Of a DNA stretch of 64,000 nucleotides, positions 52,458-60,578 are shown in pieces. This DNA comes from an uncultured Bacilli bacterium. Its GTDB lineage: Bacteria > Bacillota_I > Bacilli_A > RF39 > UBA660. A model generated the notes under the pieces. The model saw only the letters and a list, made by a program, of their open reading frames with translations. It did no database searches and was not told the origin of the DNA. The stretch covers positions 62,001 through 126,000 of the forward strand of contig CAKOKS010000001.1 of the NCBI GenBank assembly GCA_934095845.1. The letters run 5' to 3'. The position numbers and the translations under genes are program-made. How positions within the stretch are numbered: position 1 is the first letter of the stretch; each line of letters opens with the position of its first letter.

Positions 52458-53201
52458 CTATATACTTTTAAATTGACCATTTTTTATAATGCCTGGAGTT
52501 AAGTTTAATACTTTTGTTTCATTTACAGCTTCAGGTATTCCGTCATATAACTCATTTTCTTTGTGAGCATCACTTCCAAAAGTGATTTTTTTACCACCAA
52601 ATTCAGAATATTTAGTTAATATATCTATACTTGGAAACATACTTCCACATCTTCTATATCCACTTGTGTTAACTTCCAGTGTTAGTTTCTTTTCAATGAT
52701 AATATTTAATATTTCATCAATTAGTTTTTCGTCTAGTTTTAAAGCAGTTCCATATTTTTTAATATAATCTAAATGAGCAACTGTATCAAATTCTCCATAT
52801 TCAACCATTTTTAAAATACTTCTTAAATATTCATTGACACTGTCTTTATGAAACCTAAAAGACTCTCCATTTAAATGATGAATACTTCCAATAATGTATT
52901 CGATTAAATTTAGTTCTTTAAAAAATTTCATTGCTTCTTTATGTAAATGTGGTTCAGATACTTCAATACCTTTTATAATTGATATTGCATATCTTTCTTC
53001 TAAAGAGTTAATTTCTGCATTTCTTTTAACTAACTTATTAATTACAGTAATCAAAGATTCACAATCTAATTCTACATGGTCAGTTACAGCAATTACTTTT
53101 ACTCCGTTTTCAATTTCTTTTTTTACAATATTTTCTAAAGGCATTTTACAGTCAAAAGAATAATTTGAATGAATGTGCATGTCAGCAGTGTATTTTTTCA
53201 T
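52458..53201 (-). CDS. PHP-domain phosphoesterase, histidinol-phosphatase HisK/HisJ-like
   Basis: 247 residues: DMHIHSNYSFDCKMPLENIV (HxH zinc motif), VIAVTDHVELD, KGIEVSE, IIGSIHHLN, DTVAHLDYIKKYG, LEVNTSGYRR and TFGSDAHKENEL give the metal residues of the PHP histidinol-phosphatase family. No histidine biosynthesis genes are visible, so another phosphate ester is possible. AGAAAGGAA before ATG. Confidence 0.85.
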   Translation of the reverse strand: MKKYTADMHIHSNYSFDCKMPLENIVKKEIENGVKVIAVTDHVELDCESLITVINKLVKRNAEINSLEERYAISIIKGIEVSEPHLHKEAMKFFKELNLIEYIIGSIHHLNGESFRFHKDSVNEYLRSILKMVEYGEFDTVAHLDYIKKYGTALKLDEKLIDEILNIIIEKKLTLEVNTSGYRRCGSMFPSIDILTKYSEFGGKKITFGSDAHKENELYDGIPEAVNETKVLNLTPGIIKNGQFKSI

Positions 53202-53245
53202 AAGTTTTTTCCTTTCTTTATAAGTTTAGAATAAAAAAACAGCAA

Positions 53246-53416
53246 TTAAGCTGCATCCTTATTCAAAGTTTTCCACTCGCGTGTAGATAAAGTAACTTTA
53301 ACACCATCAATTTTCTTTGTTTGTGTATTCAATTTTTGTTTTCTTCTAGAATGATTTAATGCATGTGATCTAGAGTTTCCAAATAAAGGTTTTCTATCAG
53401 TTAATTTCTTTGCCAT
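53246..53416 (-). CDS. rpmB: 50S ribosomal protein L28
   Basis: 56 residues, read on the minus strand as MAKKLTDRKPLFGNSRSHAL, then NHSRRKQKLNTQTKKID and VTLSTREWKTLNKDAA. The RSHAxNxSxR centre is diagnostic of L28. The zinc-binding cysteine pairs of many L28 proteins are missing (the C-minus form), as in genomes that keep a zinc-independent copy. AAGGAGGGAAAA before ATG. Too short for most automatic lists. Confidence 0.93.
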   Translation of the reverse strand: MAKKLTDRKPLFGNSRSHALNHSRRKQKLNTQTKKIDGVKVTLSTREWKTLNKDAA

Positions 53417-53591
53417 AGTTTTCCCTCCTTTAAAGAATTCTTTAAGATTATATCAAGATAAATGACATAAGTCAACAAAAGAATAGGTAAAATCATTTGA
53501 TTTTTGCTTAAAGTTTAAAATATATAGAAAAAACGTTTGATTTTTATTAAATAATTGAGGTAGGTATTGTATAATATCTATAGGTGATATG

Positions 53592-56447
53592 ATGTTTGCA
53601 ACATTAGGCGTAAAAACTGATTTTAGTTTACTTAAAAGTCTTATTAAAGTTGAAGACTATGTTTCTTATGCCTTAAATAACAAACTTACTTGTATTGGTA
53701 TTTTAGATGATAATCTATCTTGTTCACATCTTTTTTATACTCTTTGTAAAAAAAATAATATAAAACCTATTATTGGTTTAGATATAACTCTTGAAGAAGT
53801 AAATTTATATTTATATCCTAAAAACTACAATGGTCTTCTTAATTTGTTTAAAATCACTAGTTTAGATAATATTAGTTTAGAAAGTATTAAAGAATACTCT
53901 AAAGATATTATATGTGTTTTAAATTATGAAAATGTTAATATTTTTGAAAAAATGAATGAAATTTTTGAAGATGTTTTCTTATCATATAAAAATGAACATG
54001 AATATATGAATTTAAAATTAATTAGTAATAATTTAGTATATATAAATCCAACATTATGTTTAGATAATAAAATTTCTAAATATATAAATTATTTAGAATT
54101 AATTAAAAATAATAAAAAATTAGGAACTATATCTTTAAAAGATTATTCAACTTCAGTTATAGAAATAAAAAATATTGACACTACTAATTTTACAGATTTA
54201 ATTAATATAGAATATCCAGATCCAGTTAAACATATACCAGTTTTTATGGAAAATAGTTTTGAATATTTAAAAAATTTAACTATTAAAGGGTTAAGTAAAA
54301 GACTTAATAATGATGTTCCTGAAGTTTATAAAGAAAGACTTCTTTATGAATTAGATGTAATAAATAAAATGGGATTCACTGATTATTTCTTGATTGTATT
54401 TGATTATGTTAGATTTGCCAAAAAAAGTGGAATTTTAATTGGTGCAGGAAGAGGAAGTGCAGCTGGTTCACTTGTATCATATTCTTTAGGTATAACAGAA
54501 ATTGATCCAATAAAATATAATTTGCTTTTTGAAAGATTTTTAAATCCTGAAAGAGTTACTATGCCAGATATAGATATTGATTTTGAATATACAAGAGTAA
54601 ATGAAGTATTTAACTATGTAAAAGAAAAATATGGAGAAAAACGTGTTTCTAGAATTATTACTTATGGAACTTTTCAAGCAAGAGAAGCAATAAGAACAAT
54701 TGGAAATATAAATGATGTTAATGAAAAAAGTATTGCATCTCTTTTAAATCATATCGATAGTAAAAAATCATTAAGAGAAAATTTAAATAATGAAGTTAAA
54801 GATATTTTAAAAAGAAATTCAGTGTTAAAAAAAGTATATGAAGAAGCTCTTATTATTGAAGGGTTGAAAAAGAATACTAGCATTCATGCTGCCGGAGTAG
54901 TTATTTCAAGTATTGATTTAAATAATATTATTCCAGTTTATAAAAAAGAAGATTTTTTAATTGCTGGTTACACGATGAATGAACTTGAAAGTTTAGGATT
55001 ATTAAAAATGGATTTTCTTGCTTTAAGAAATTTAACAGTTATTTTAAATATAATAAATTCCATAGATAAAAAAATTGATATTAATAAATTACCTTTAGAT
55101 GATGTAAAAGTTTATAGATTATTTTCTAATGCATCTACAGTTGGAATATTTCAGTTTGAGTCCTTTGGTATTAAAAGTTTCTTAAAAAAATATCAACCTA
55201 AAACATTTTCAGATTTAGTATTAACAATTGCTTTTTATAGACCAGGTCCAATGCAAAATATTGATTTACTTCTTTCTAGAAAAAATAAAAACACTAGATA
55301 TGATATTATCAATGAAGATGTTAATAATATTTTAAAAGATACTTATGGAATAATTGTTTATCAAGAGCAAATAATGGAAATACTAAAAGTAATGGCAAGT
55401 TATAGTTATGCTAAAGCTGATATAGTAAGAAGAGCAATTAGCAAAAAGAAACTTGATGATATATTATCAGAAGAAAATGATTTTATTTTATCTTCTATAA
55501 AAAACGGTTATAGTGAAAAAACTGCTAAATTAGTTTTTGATTCAATAGTTAAATTTGCTTCTTTTGGTTTTAATAAATCACATTCAGTTGCTTATGCAAT
55601 GATAGCTTATCAAATGGCTTATTTAAAAGTGCATTATCCTTATGAATTTTATGTTAGTCTTTTAAACACTAATATTGGTGGTGAAGTAAAATTAAAAGAA
55701 TATATAAGTGAAGCTAAAGAAAATGGTATAGTTATTTTAAAACCAGATATTAATTTATCTACTAAAGAATATAAACTTGAAAAAGATGGGATTCGTTTAC
55801 CTTTAAGATGTATAAAAGGATTAGGCATTCAATCAATTGATTTAATATTGTCTGAAAGAGAAAATGGTGAGTTTAAAAGTATATATGACTTTATGTCTAG
55901 ATGTTATGGAAAAAATATTAATAAAAAAATATTAGAAACTCTTATTTATTCAGGTGTATTTGATAATTTTTCTTATAATCGAAATACATTAATTAATAAT
56001 ATGAATTCAATGATTACTTATGCAGAACTTACACATGAAATAGATTCATCTTTGGTAAGTGAACCAGAAATGAAAATATATGATGAACTTGATGATGTTA
56101 CTTTAATGAATAAAGAAATATCATTATTTGGTTTTTATTTATCAATGCATCCAGCAAGTAAATATCCAAATGTTTTTAAACAAATAAATATTAAATCTTA
56201 TTTTGATAAAGTAATTGATACAGTTGTTTTAGTAGATAAAATAACTAAACTAAAAACTAAGAATAATGATGATATGGCATTCTTACTTGGAAGTGATGAA
56301 ACTGCATCAAATGAATTTGTTTTATTTAAAACTGTATTTAATAAACTTGATAATATTAAAGCAGGGGATATGGTTAAAATTCGTGGAAGAGTAGAAAAAA
56401 GACTTGATAAATATCAAATAGTTGTAAGTAATATAGATAAACTCTAG
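53592..56447 (+). CDS. dnaE: DNA polymerase III alpha subunit DnaE, shortened, with inactive PHP
   Basis: 951 residues, shorter than DnaE of B. subtilis (~1,100). The N-terminal PHP domain has lost its metal histidines: the usual HLHxHxEYS start reads ATLGVKTDFSLL. Polymerase domain is intact: GAGRGSAAGSLVSYSLGITE, MPDIDIDFEYTR with the catalytic Asp pair, ITYGTFQAREAIR, ASIHAAGVVIS-like and YQEQIMEILKVMASYSYAKA, FNKSHSVAYAMIAYQMAYLK. C-terminal OB fold (KIRGRVEKRLDKYQIVVSNI). Replicative or error-prone polymerase; a PolC is expected elsewhere. AGGTGAT before two ATGs. Confidence 0.94.
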   Translation: MFATLGVKTDFSLLKSLIKVEDYVSYALNNKLTCIGILDDNLSCSHLFYTLCKKNNIKPIIGLDITLEEVNLYLYPKNYNGLLNLFKITSLDNISLESIKEYSKDIICVLNYENVNIFEKMNEIFEDVFLSYKNEHEYMNLKLISNNLVYINPTLCLDNKISKYINYLELIKNNKKLGTISLKDYSTSVIEIKNIDTTNFTDLINIEYPDPVKHIPVFMENSFEYLKNLTIKGLSKRLNNDVPEVYKERLLYELDVINKMGFTDYFLIVFDYVRFAKKSGILIGAGRGSAAGSLVSYSLGITEIDPIKYNLLFERFLNPERVTMPDIDIDFEYTRVNEVFNYVKEKYGEKRVSRIITYGTFQAREAIRTIGNINDVNEKSIASLLNHIDSKKSLRENLNNEVKDILKRNSVLKKVYEEALIIEGLKKNTSIHAAGVVISSIDLNNIIPVYKKEDFLIAGYTMNELESLGLLKMDFLALRNLTVILNIINSIDKKIDINKLPLDDVKVYRLFSNASTVGIFQFESFGIKSFLKKYQPKTFSDLVLTIAFYRPGPMQNIDLLLSRKNKNTRYDIINEDVNNILKDTYGIIVYQEQIMEILKVMASYSYAKADIVRRAISKKKLDDILSEENDFILSSIKNGYSEKTAKLVFDSIVKFASFGFNKSHSVAYAMIAYQMAYLKVHYPYEFYVSLLNTNIGGEVKLKEYISEAKENGIVILKPDINLSTKEYKLEKDGIRLPLRCIKGLGIQSIDLILSERENGEFKSIYDFMSRCYGKNINKKILETLIYSGVFDNFSYNRNTLINNMNSMITYAELTHEIDSSLVSEPEMKIYDELDDVTLMNKEISLFGFYLSMHPASKYPNVFKQINIKSYFDKVIDTVVLVDKITKLKTKNNDDMAFLLGSDETASNEFVLFKTVFNKLDNIKAGDMVKIRGRVEKRLDKYQIVVSNIDKL

Positions 56448-56478
56448 ACTTTATAGTATAATTAAGAAGGTGGTTTTT

Positions 56479-57129
56479 TTGAAAGATAAATCTAAACTTA
56501 TAATGCTTATATCAATTATTATTTTTATAGTTGTTCTTATAATTTCATTTTCTTTAATTACTTATTTTAATATAAAAAGAGAAAATAATAATAAAGAGAA
56601 TAAGACAAGTGAAGTATCTCAAACAACAACTAGTACTGAACTAACAACTACTGAAGAAGTTATAACAACAACAGAAAAGGTTAATATAACAACTACTAAG
56701 ATTAAAGAAACTATGAAAGCGACAACAAAAGAAAAAGAAACTACTGGGTTAACAACTGAACTTGTAAATGATATAATAAATCCTAATTCTTTAGGTTCTT
56801 GGGACTTATTAATATATAATTTAATTAATGAAGAGAGAATAAGAAATGGGCTTAATACTTTAAGTGTTAGATCCTCATTATATAATTTAACTATATCAGC
56901 TGTTGATAAATGGCCAAGTATACATGATGAAGGATTAAAAGAATATTTAAATACTTACAATTATTATGGATATCAAAGTAATATTTTAAGTAGTAGTAAT
57001 GGTTATAAAGAAATTGCTTCAGAAGTATTTAAAAATACTGATGTTGAAACTAATGCTTATTTAAATTATATTGGACTTTATACTAAAAAAATTGATAATA
57101 GATATTATTTTATAATTATGTACGAATAA
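56479..57129 (+). CDS. Membrane-anchored protein with Thr-rich stalk and CAP-like domain
   Basis: About 216 residues from TTG 56479 (AAGGTGG eight bases upstream). Helix (about 6-28), a Thr/Glu-rich stalk (TTTSTELTTTEEVITTTEKV), then a domain with LIYNLINEERIRNGLNTLSV, which resembles the start of a CAP/SCP (secretory protein) domain, but without a visible His/Glu site. Divergent family; function unknown. Between dnaE and ffh, 18 bases before the latter. Confidence 0.6.
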   Translation: MKDKSKLIMLISIIIFIVVLIISFSLITYFNIKRENNNKENKTSEVSQTTTSTELTTTEEVITTTEKVNITTTKIKETMKATTKEKETTGLTTELVNDIINPNSLGSWDLLIYNLINEERIRNGLNTLSVRSSLYNLTISAVDKWPSIHDEGLKEYLNTYNYYGYQSNILSSSNGYKEIASEVFKNTDVETNAYLNYIGLYTKKIDNRYYFIIMYE

Positions 57130-57147
57130 ATTAGAGGAGATGATTAT

Positions 57148-58455
57148 ATGTTTGAATACATGGGAGATAGATTAAGTAATGCCATTAGAAATATTAAAGG
57201 TATGGGTAAGATTACTGAAGAAAATATTGGAGATGCAATAAGAGAAATAAGAACTGCACTTTTAGAAGCTGATGTTAACTATGAAGTAGTAAAAGAATTT
57301 ACTAAAAATGTCAAAGAAAAAGCTTTAGGAATGGAAGTATCTAAATCTTTAAAACCAGAAGAGTTATTTATAAAAATAGTTAAAGACGAATTAGTTTCTT
57401 TATTAGGTGGAGATTATGTTCCACTTGAAACTGAAAAAAATCCAACAGTTATAATGATGGTTGGTCTTCAAGGTAGTGGTAAAACTACTACTTCAGGTAA
57501 AATAGCAGCTTTAGTTAGAAAAAAACACAAGAAAAATCCTTTATTAGTCGCATGTGATATCTATAGACCTGCAGCAATTGAGCAATTAAAAGAAATTGGA
57601 AAACAACTTAATATTCCAGTTTTTGAAGAAGGAACTAAACCAGTAAAAGAAATAGTGAATGATGCTCTTAATTATGCAAAAGAAAACAAACATGATTTTA
57701 TTATTTTAGATACAGCAGGTAGACTTCATATAGATGAATCCTTAATGGACGAATTAAAAACTGTTGAAAATGAATTTAAACCAAATGAAATTCTTTTAGT
57801 AATTGATGCGATGATGGGTCAAGATGCAATAAATGTTATAAATGGATTTAATGATTCACTTCATTTAACTGGTGCAATCTTAACTAAAATGGATGGGAAC
57901 ACTAAGGGTGGTGTTGCATTATCTGTAAGACATTTAACAAATATTCCAATTAAGTTTATTGGTGATTCTGAAAAACTTGATGGATTAAGTGAATTTTATC
58001 CTGAAAGAATGGCTGAAAGAATTTTAGACATGGGTGATATTTTATCAATTGCTGAAAAAGTTGAAAATGTAGTTTCTGAAGATGAAGCAACTGATTTAGC
58101 AAAGAAAATGAAAAAAGGAGAATATACTTTAGAAGATTTCTTAACTAATATGAAACAAATTAGAAAACTTGGACCTTTAGAAAATTTATTAAAAATGATA
58201 CCAGGTGCAAGAAAAATGGGACTTAATAATATTAATATTGATCCAAAAGATATGGCTCATGTAGAAGCAATAGTTTTATCAATGACTCCTTATGAAAGAA
58301 GACATCCAGAAGTTATAAAAAATTCTAGAAAGTTGCGTATTTCAAAAGGCTGCGGAAGAAGTGTTGAAGAAATTAATAGACTTTTAAAACAATTTGAAAG
58401 TATGAAAACTATGATGAAACAAATGAGTAATGGAAATATGAAACTACCTTTTTAG
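57148..58455 (+). CDS. ffh: Signal recognition particle protein Ffh (SRP54)
   Basis: 435 residues. N domain (YMGDRLSNAIRNIKGMGKIT), G domain with GLQGSGKTTTSGK near 108, DTAGRLH near 190, TKMDGNTKGG near 247 and GDSEKLD, then the methionine-rich M domain (FLTNMKQIRKLGPLENLLKM, KSRKLRISKGCGRSVEEINR). Targets nascent membrane proteins with SRP RNA. AGAGGAG before ATG. A perfect terminator overlaps the stop, so the usual downstream rpsP-rimM block is not adjacent. Confidence 0.97.
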   Translation: MFEYMGDRLSNAIRNIKGMGKITEENIGDAIREIRTALLEADVNYEVVKEFTKNVKEKALGMEVSKSLKPEELFIKIVKDELVSLLGGDYVPLETEKNPTVIMMVGLQGSGKTTTSGKIAALVRKKHKKNPLLVACDIYRPAAIEQLKEIGKQLNIPVFEEGTKPVKEIVNDALNYAKENKHDFIILDTAGRLHIDESLMDELKTVENEFKPNEILLVIDAMMGQDAINVINGFNDSLHLTGAILTKMDGNTKGGVALSVRHLTNIPIKFIGDSEKLDGLSEFYPERMAERILDMGDILSIAEKVENVVSEDEATDLAKKMKKGEYTLEDFLTNMKQIRKLGPLENLLKMIPGARKMGLNNINIDPKDMAHVEAIVLSMTPYERRHPEVIKNSRKLRISKGCGRSVEEINRLLKQFESMKTMMKQMSNGNMKLPF

Positions 58456-58466
58456 GTAGTTTTTTA
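58442..58466 (+). terminator. Terminator of ffh
   Basis: AACTACCT, loop TTTT, AGGTAGTT then T-run. Confidence 0.85.
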
Positions 58467-58473
58467 GTTTTAA

Positions 58474-58535
58474 AATCAGCAATTAACCGAACAAAAATCA
58501 TCAATTAACCGAAAAATAATCAGCAATTAACCGAA
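58474..58535 (+). repeat. Three 18-bp direct repeats at exact 22-bp period (iteron-like)
   Basis: AATCAGCAATTAACCGAA occurs at 58474-58491 and 58518-58535, with AATCATCAATTAACCGAA (one change) at 58496-58513. The period is 22 bp, two helical turns, with 4-bp spacers. Such phased repeats suit cooperative protein binding. They stand before a decayed ATPase gene. Confidence 0.85.
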
Positions 58536-58592
58536 AATCTTTGATATTTTCAAATTAAATGTGTATAACTAAGTTAATAAGAAGGTATTTTT

Positions 58593-58758
58593 TTGAAAAA
58601 TTGCAAAAGGAAAATTCAAGATAAAATACTCGAAAAAAAGCTAAAAGGAAAAGGATACTATATTAATCGAAGAACCAAAATGGTGTGGAAAAACTACAAC
58701 AGCAGAGCAAATATTTAAAAGCGTTTTGTATATGGCAAAAAAGGATTTGAAAAATTAA
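58593..58758 (+). pseudogene. Fragment of an AAA ATPase (DUF4143-type), frameshifted
   Basis: TTG at 58593 starts RKIQDKILEKKLKGKG; from the next frame comes DTILIEEPKWCGKTTTAEQI then FKSVLYMAKKDLKN and a stop at 58758. Joined, this is the N-terminus and Walker A of the archaeal/bacterial ATPases that carry a DUF4143 C-terminus (lxGKGavLIEGPKWCGKTTTAEQ). One frameshift separates the two parts and ~400 residues are missing. A CTATGTGA..TCACATAG hairpin with T-run (58762-58788) follows directly. Remnant of a mobile or accessory gene. Confidence 0.6.
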
Positions 58759-58761
58759 AAG

Positions 58762-58788
58762 AGCTATGTGAAAAGTCACATAGTTTTA
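58762..58788 (+). terminator. Terminator after the ATPase fragment
   Basis: CTATGTGA, loop AAAG, TCACATAG then TTTT. Confidence 0.7.
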
Positions 58789-58870
58789 AATTGCACAAAA
58801 AATGTATCTTTTAACTTGCAAAAATCAGTGTAAAATAATTTGTAAAATCGCAAATTTTCAACAAGAAAAT

Positions 58871-58898
58871 TTGACAATCGGGGGGGGTATTATATACT
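58871..58898 (+). promoter_or_regulatory. Promoter with poly-G tract between -35 and -10 (candidate phase-variable promoter)
   Basis: TTGACA (58871-58876), 16-base spacer that contains eight consecutive G (58880-58887), TATACT (58893-58898). Slippage changing the tract would change the spacer: G9 gives 17 bases (the optimum), G7 gives 15. Homopolymer G is rare in this AT-rich DNA. A surface-protein gene follows at 58931 with AGAGGAG. Confidence 0.8.
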
Positions 58899-58930
58899 AA
58901 AAATGTAAAAAAATAGAGGAGTTGTGAACA

Positions 58931-60454
58931 ATGAAAAAGAAAGCAAGTATAGTAATAGCTGTACTATTATTGGCGGTAGGATTTGCTGCCGTATCGACAA
59001 CATTGATAATAAACGGAAGTGTGAATATCGGAGAAAATACAGATGACTTTTCTGTAATCTTTACAAAGGCAACATTAGATGGAACTGATGTATATGCAAA
59101 TGTAATAGATGATACAAAAAAGATAATTACATTTGAAACAAGTGATTTAAAGACTTTAAATCAAACATCAGTATTAAATTATGAAGTAACAAATAATTCA
59201 AGTAATTATGATGCTGAAGTGCAAGTAAATTGTAAAACAAAAGAAAATACAACAGCAAAATATACAAGTATCAAAAATGAATTAGAAGGAAATGCAACAG
59301 TTATAAAAGCAAAAGAAACATTAAATGGAACATTAACAGTAACATTAAACAAGACTGCAACTGAGGAAGTAAGAGAAGAGTATATATGTGAACTAACATT
59401 TAATGCTGTAGAAAGAGATACAATTGCAGCAAGTGAACCAACTTTATATGATTTAATAAAGTCTAAAGCAGATACAACAACAGTAATAAATTATAAAGTG
59501 CGTTCTGGAGTAAGTGGAACAAATGGAATATATACAACTACTGCAACTAATGGAAACGTTCCAGTATATTACTATAGAGGAGATGCAGATAAAGTAAATA
59601 ACAATATAATATTTAATAATATGTGTTGGAAGATAATAAGAACAACAGAAACAGGTGGAATAAAGTTAATTTATAATGGAACACCAACAGATGGAAAATG
59701 TGAAACTCAAACAGGTGAAAACACTCAAATAGGAACAAACGTATATAATGCTATTTCAAATGATAATACATATGTTGGGTATATGTATGGAACAGCAGGA
59801 AGTACAACGTATGAAGCAACACATGAAAACAAGAATGAATCAACAATAAAAGCGTATATAGATAATTGGTATGGTCAAAATTTTGATGAAACTGCAACAA
59901 ATAAATTAGAAGATACATTATTTTGTAATGATAGAAGTACAAAAGCATATGATGCAAATACAATAGGAGATACAAAAATGTCATCCTATGGAGCATTAGG
60001 ATATGGCAAAAATGCAACATTTTATGGAACAGCACATCGAGCATCATATTATTCCAATAATCCAAATCCAAGTTTAGTATGTATTCAAAATAACGATAAA
60101 TTTACAGTGGATAGTAAAAATGGAAACGGAAAACTTAAATATCCGATAGGACTAATAACATTAGATGAAGTAGTACTTGCCGGATTTAATACAAAGTATT
60201 CCAATGCAAGTAATTATAAAGATACAACGAATTATTTGTATACAAATAAAGATTATTGGACATTTTCTCCTGTTGAGATGGGGTATTATGGTGATGCTTA
60301 TGTTTTTGTTGGTTTTGTCGATAGTACTGGTCTTGTGAGTGCTGGCTCTGTGGGCTATGCTCGTGGTGTCCGTCCTGTAGTTTCGCTTGCAGATAGCACA
60401 CTTGTAAATGCTAATGGAGAAGGAACAAGTACAAATCCATATGTTGTAAAATAA
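58931..60454 (+). CDS. Surface protein with C-type-lectin/DUF6273-like variable C-terminus
   Basis: 507 residues. N-terminal signal/anchor (IVIAVLLLAVGFAAVST) then an Ig/pilin-like beta domain (SDLKTLNQTSVLNYEVTNNS, LNGTLTVTLNKTA), a second domain (NIIFNNMCWKIIRTTETGGI, NWYGQNFDETATNKLEDTLF) and a C-terminal module (TNKDYWTFSPVEM ... GVRPVVSLADSTL) of the DUF6273 / C-type-lectin type. Codons in most of the gene are A-rich (ACA, GCA, ATA), as in the gene at 31288, but the 3' end (60266-60391) is A-poor. Phase-variable promoter upstream. No sorting signal. Variability is inferred, not shown. Confidence 0.8.
   Translation: MKKKASIVIAVLLLAVGFAAVSTTLIINGSVNIGENTDDFSVIFTKATLDGTDVYANVIDDTKKIITFETSDLKTLNQTSVLNYEVTNNSSNYDAEVQVNCKTKENTTAKYTSIKNELEGNATVIKAKETLNGTLTVTLNKTATEEVREEYICELTFNAVERDTIAASEPTLYDLIKSKADTTTVINYKVRSGVSGTNGIYTTTATNGNVPVYYYRGDADKVNNNIIFNNMCWKIIRTTETGGIKLIYNGTPTDGKCETQTGENTQIGTNVYNAISNDNTYVGYMYGTAGSTTYEATHENKNESTIKAYIDNWYGQNFDETATNKLEDTLFCNDRSTKAYDANTIGDTKMSSYGALGYGKNATFYGTAHRASYYSNNPNPSLVCIQNNDKFTVDSKNGNGKLKYPIGLITLDEVVLAGFNTKYSNASNYKDTTNYLYTNKDYWTFSPVEMGYYGDAYVFVGFVDSTGLVSAGSVGYARGVRPVVSLADSTLVNANGEGTSTNPYVVK
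60266..60391 (+). other. Candidate DGR variable region (VR) in the second surface gene
   Basis: I count 13 A in 126 bases, while the rest of the gene is strongly A-rich. Codons are dominated by NNT/NNC (TAT, GGT, GAT, GCT, GTT, TTT, GTC, AGT, CGT), as would follow from adenine-targeted mutation of AAT-type codons. The end (CGTCCTGTAGTTTCGCTTGC) would be the invariant edge. A gene-conversion cassette could also produce such a shift. Template and reverse transcriptase not in the window. Confidence 0.6.
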
Positions 60455-60473
60455 GTAAAAAAATATCAAAAAA

Positions 60474-60498
60474 TTAACATATTTTTTGAATATGTTAA
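60474..60498 (+). repeat. Perfect hairpin after the second variable-region gene
   Basis: TTAACATATT, loop TTTTG, AATATGTTAA; ten pairs. TTAACATATTTT occurs again at about 60514. Position 20 bases after the stop parallels the palindrome after the first variable-region gene. Confidence 0.7.
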
Positions 60499-60551
60499 GA
60501 AAATTGAAAAATTTTAACATATTTTCTAATGAACAAATTTTAAAAATAATT

Positions 60552-60578
60552 AAAGCCACTTTATTCGTGGCTTTTTTT
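60552..60578. terminator. Bidirectional terminator, surface gene / ger operon
   Basis: AAAGCCAC, loop TTTATTC, GTGGCTTT with flanking A and T runs. Confidence 0.75.

Noticed and set aside
60161..60559. Minus-strand ORFs over the second variable region
   Set aside because: They lie across the low-adenine segment and hairpin; no start site, and their codon pattern follows from the opposite frame.
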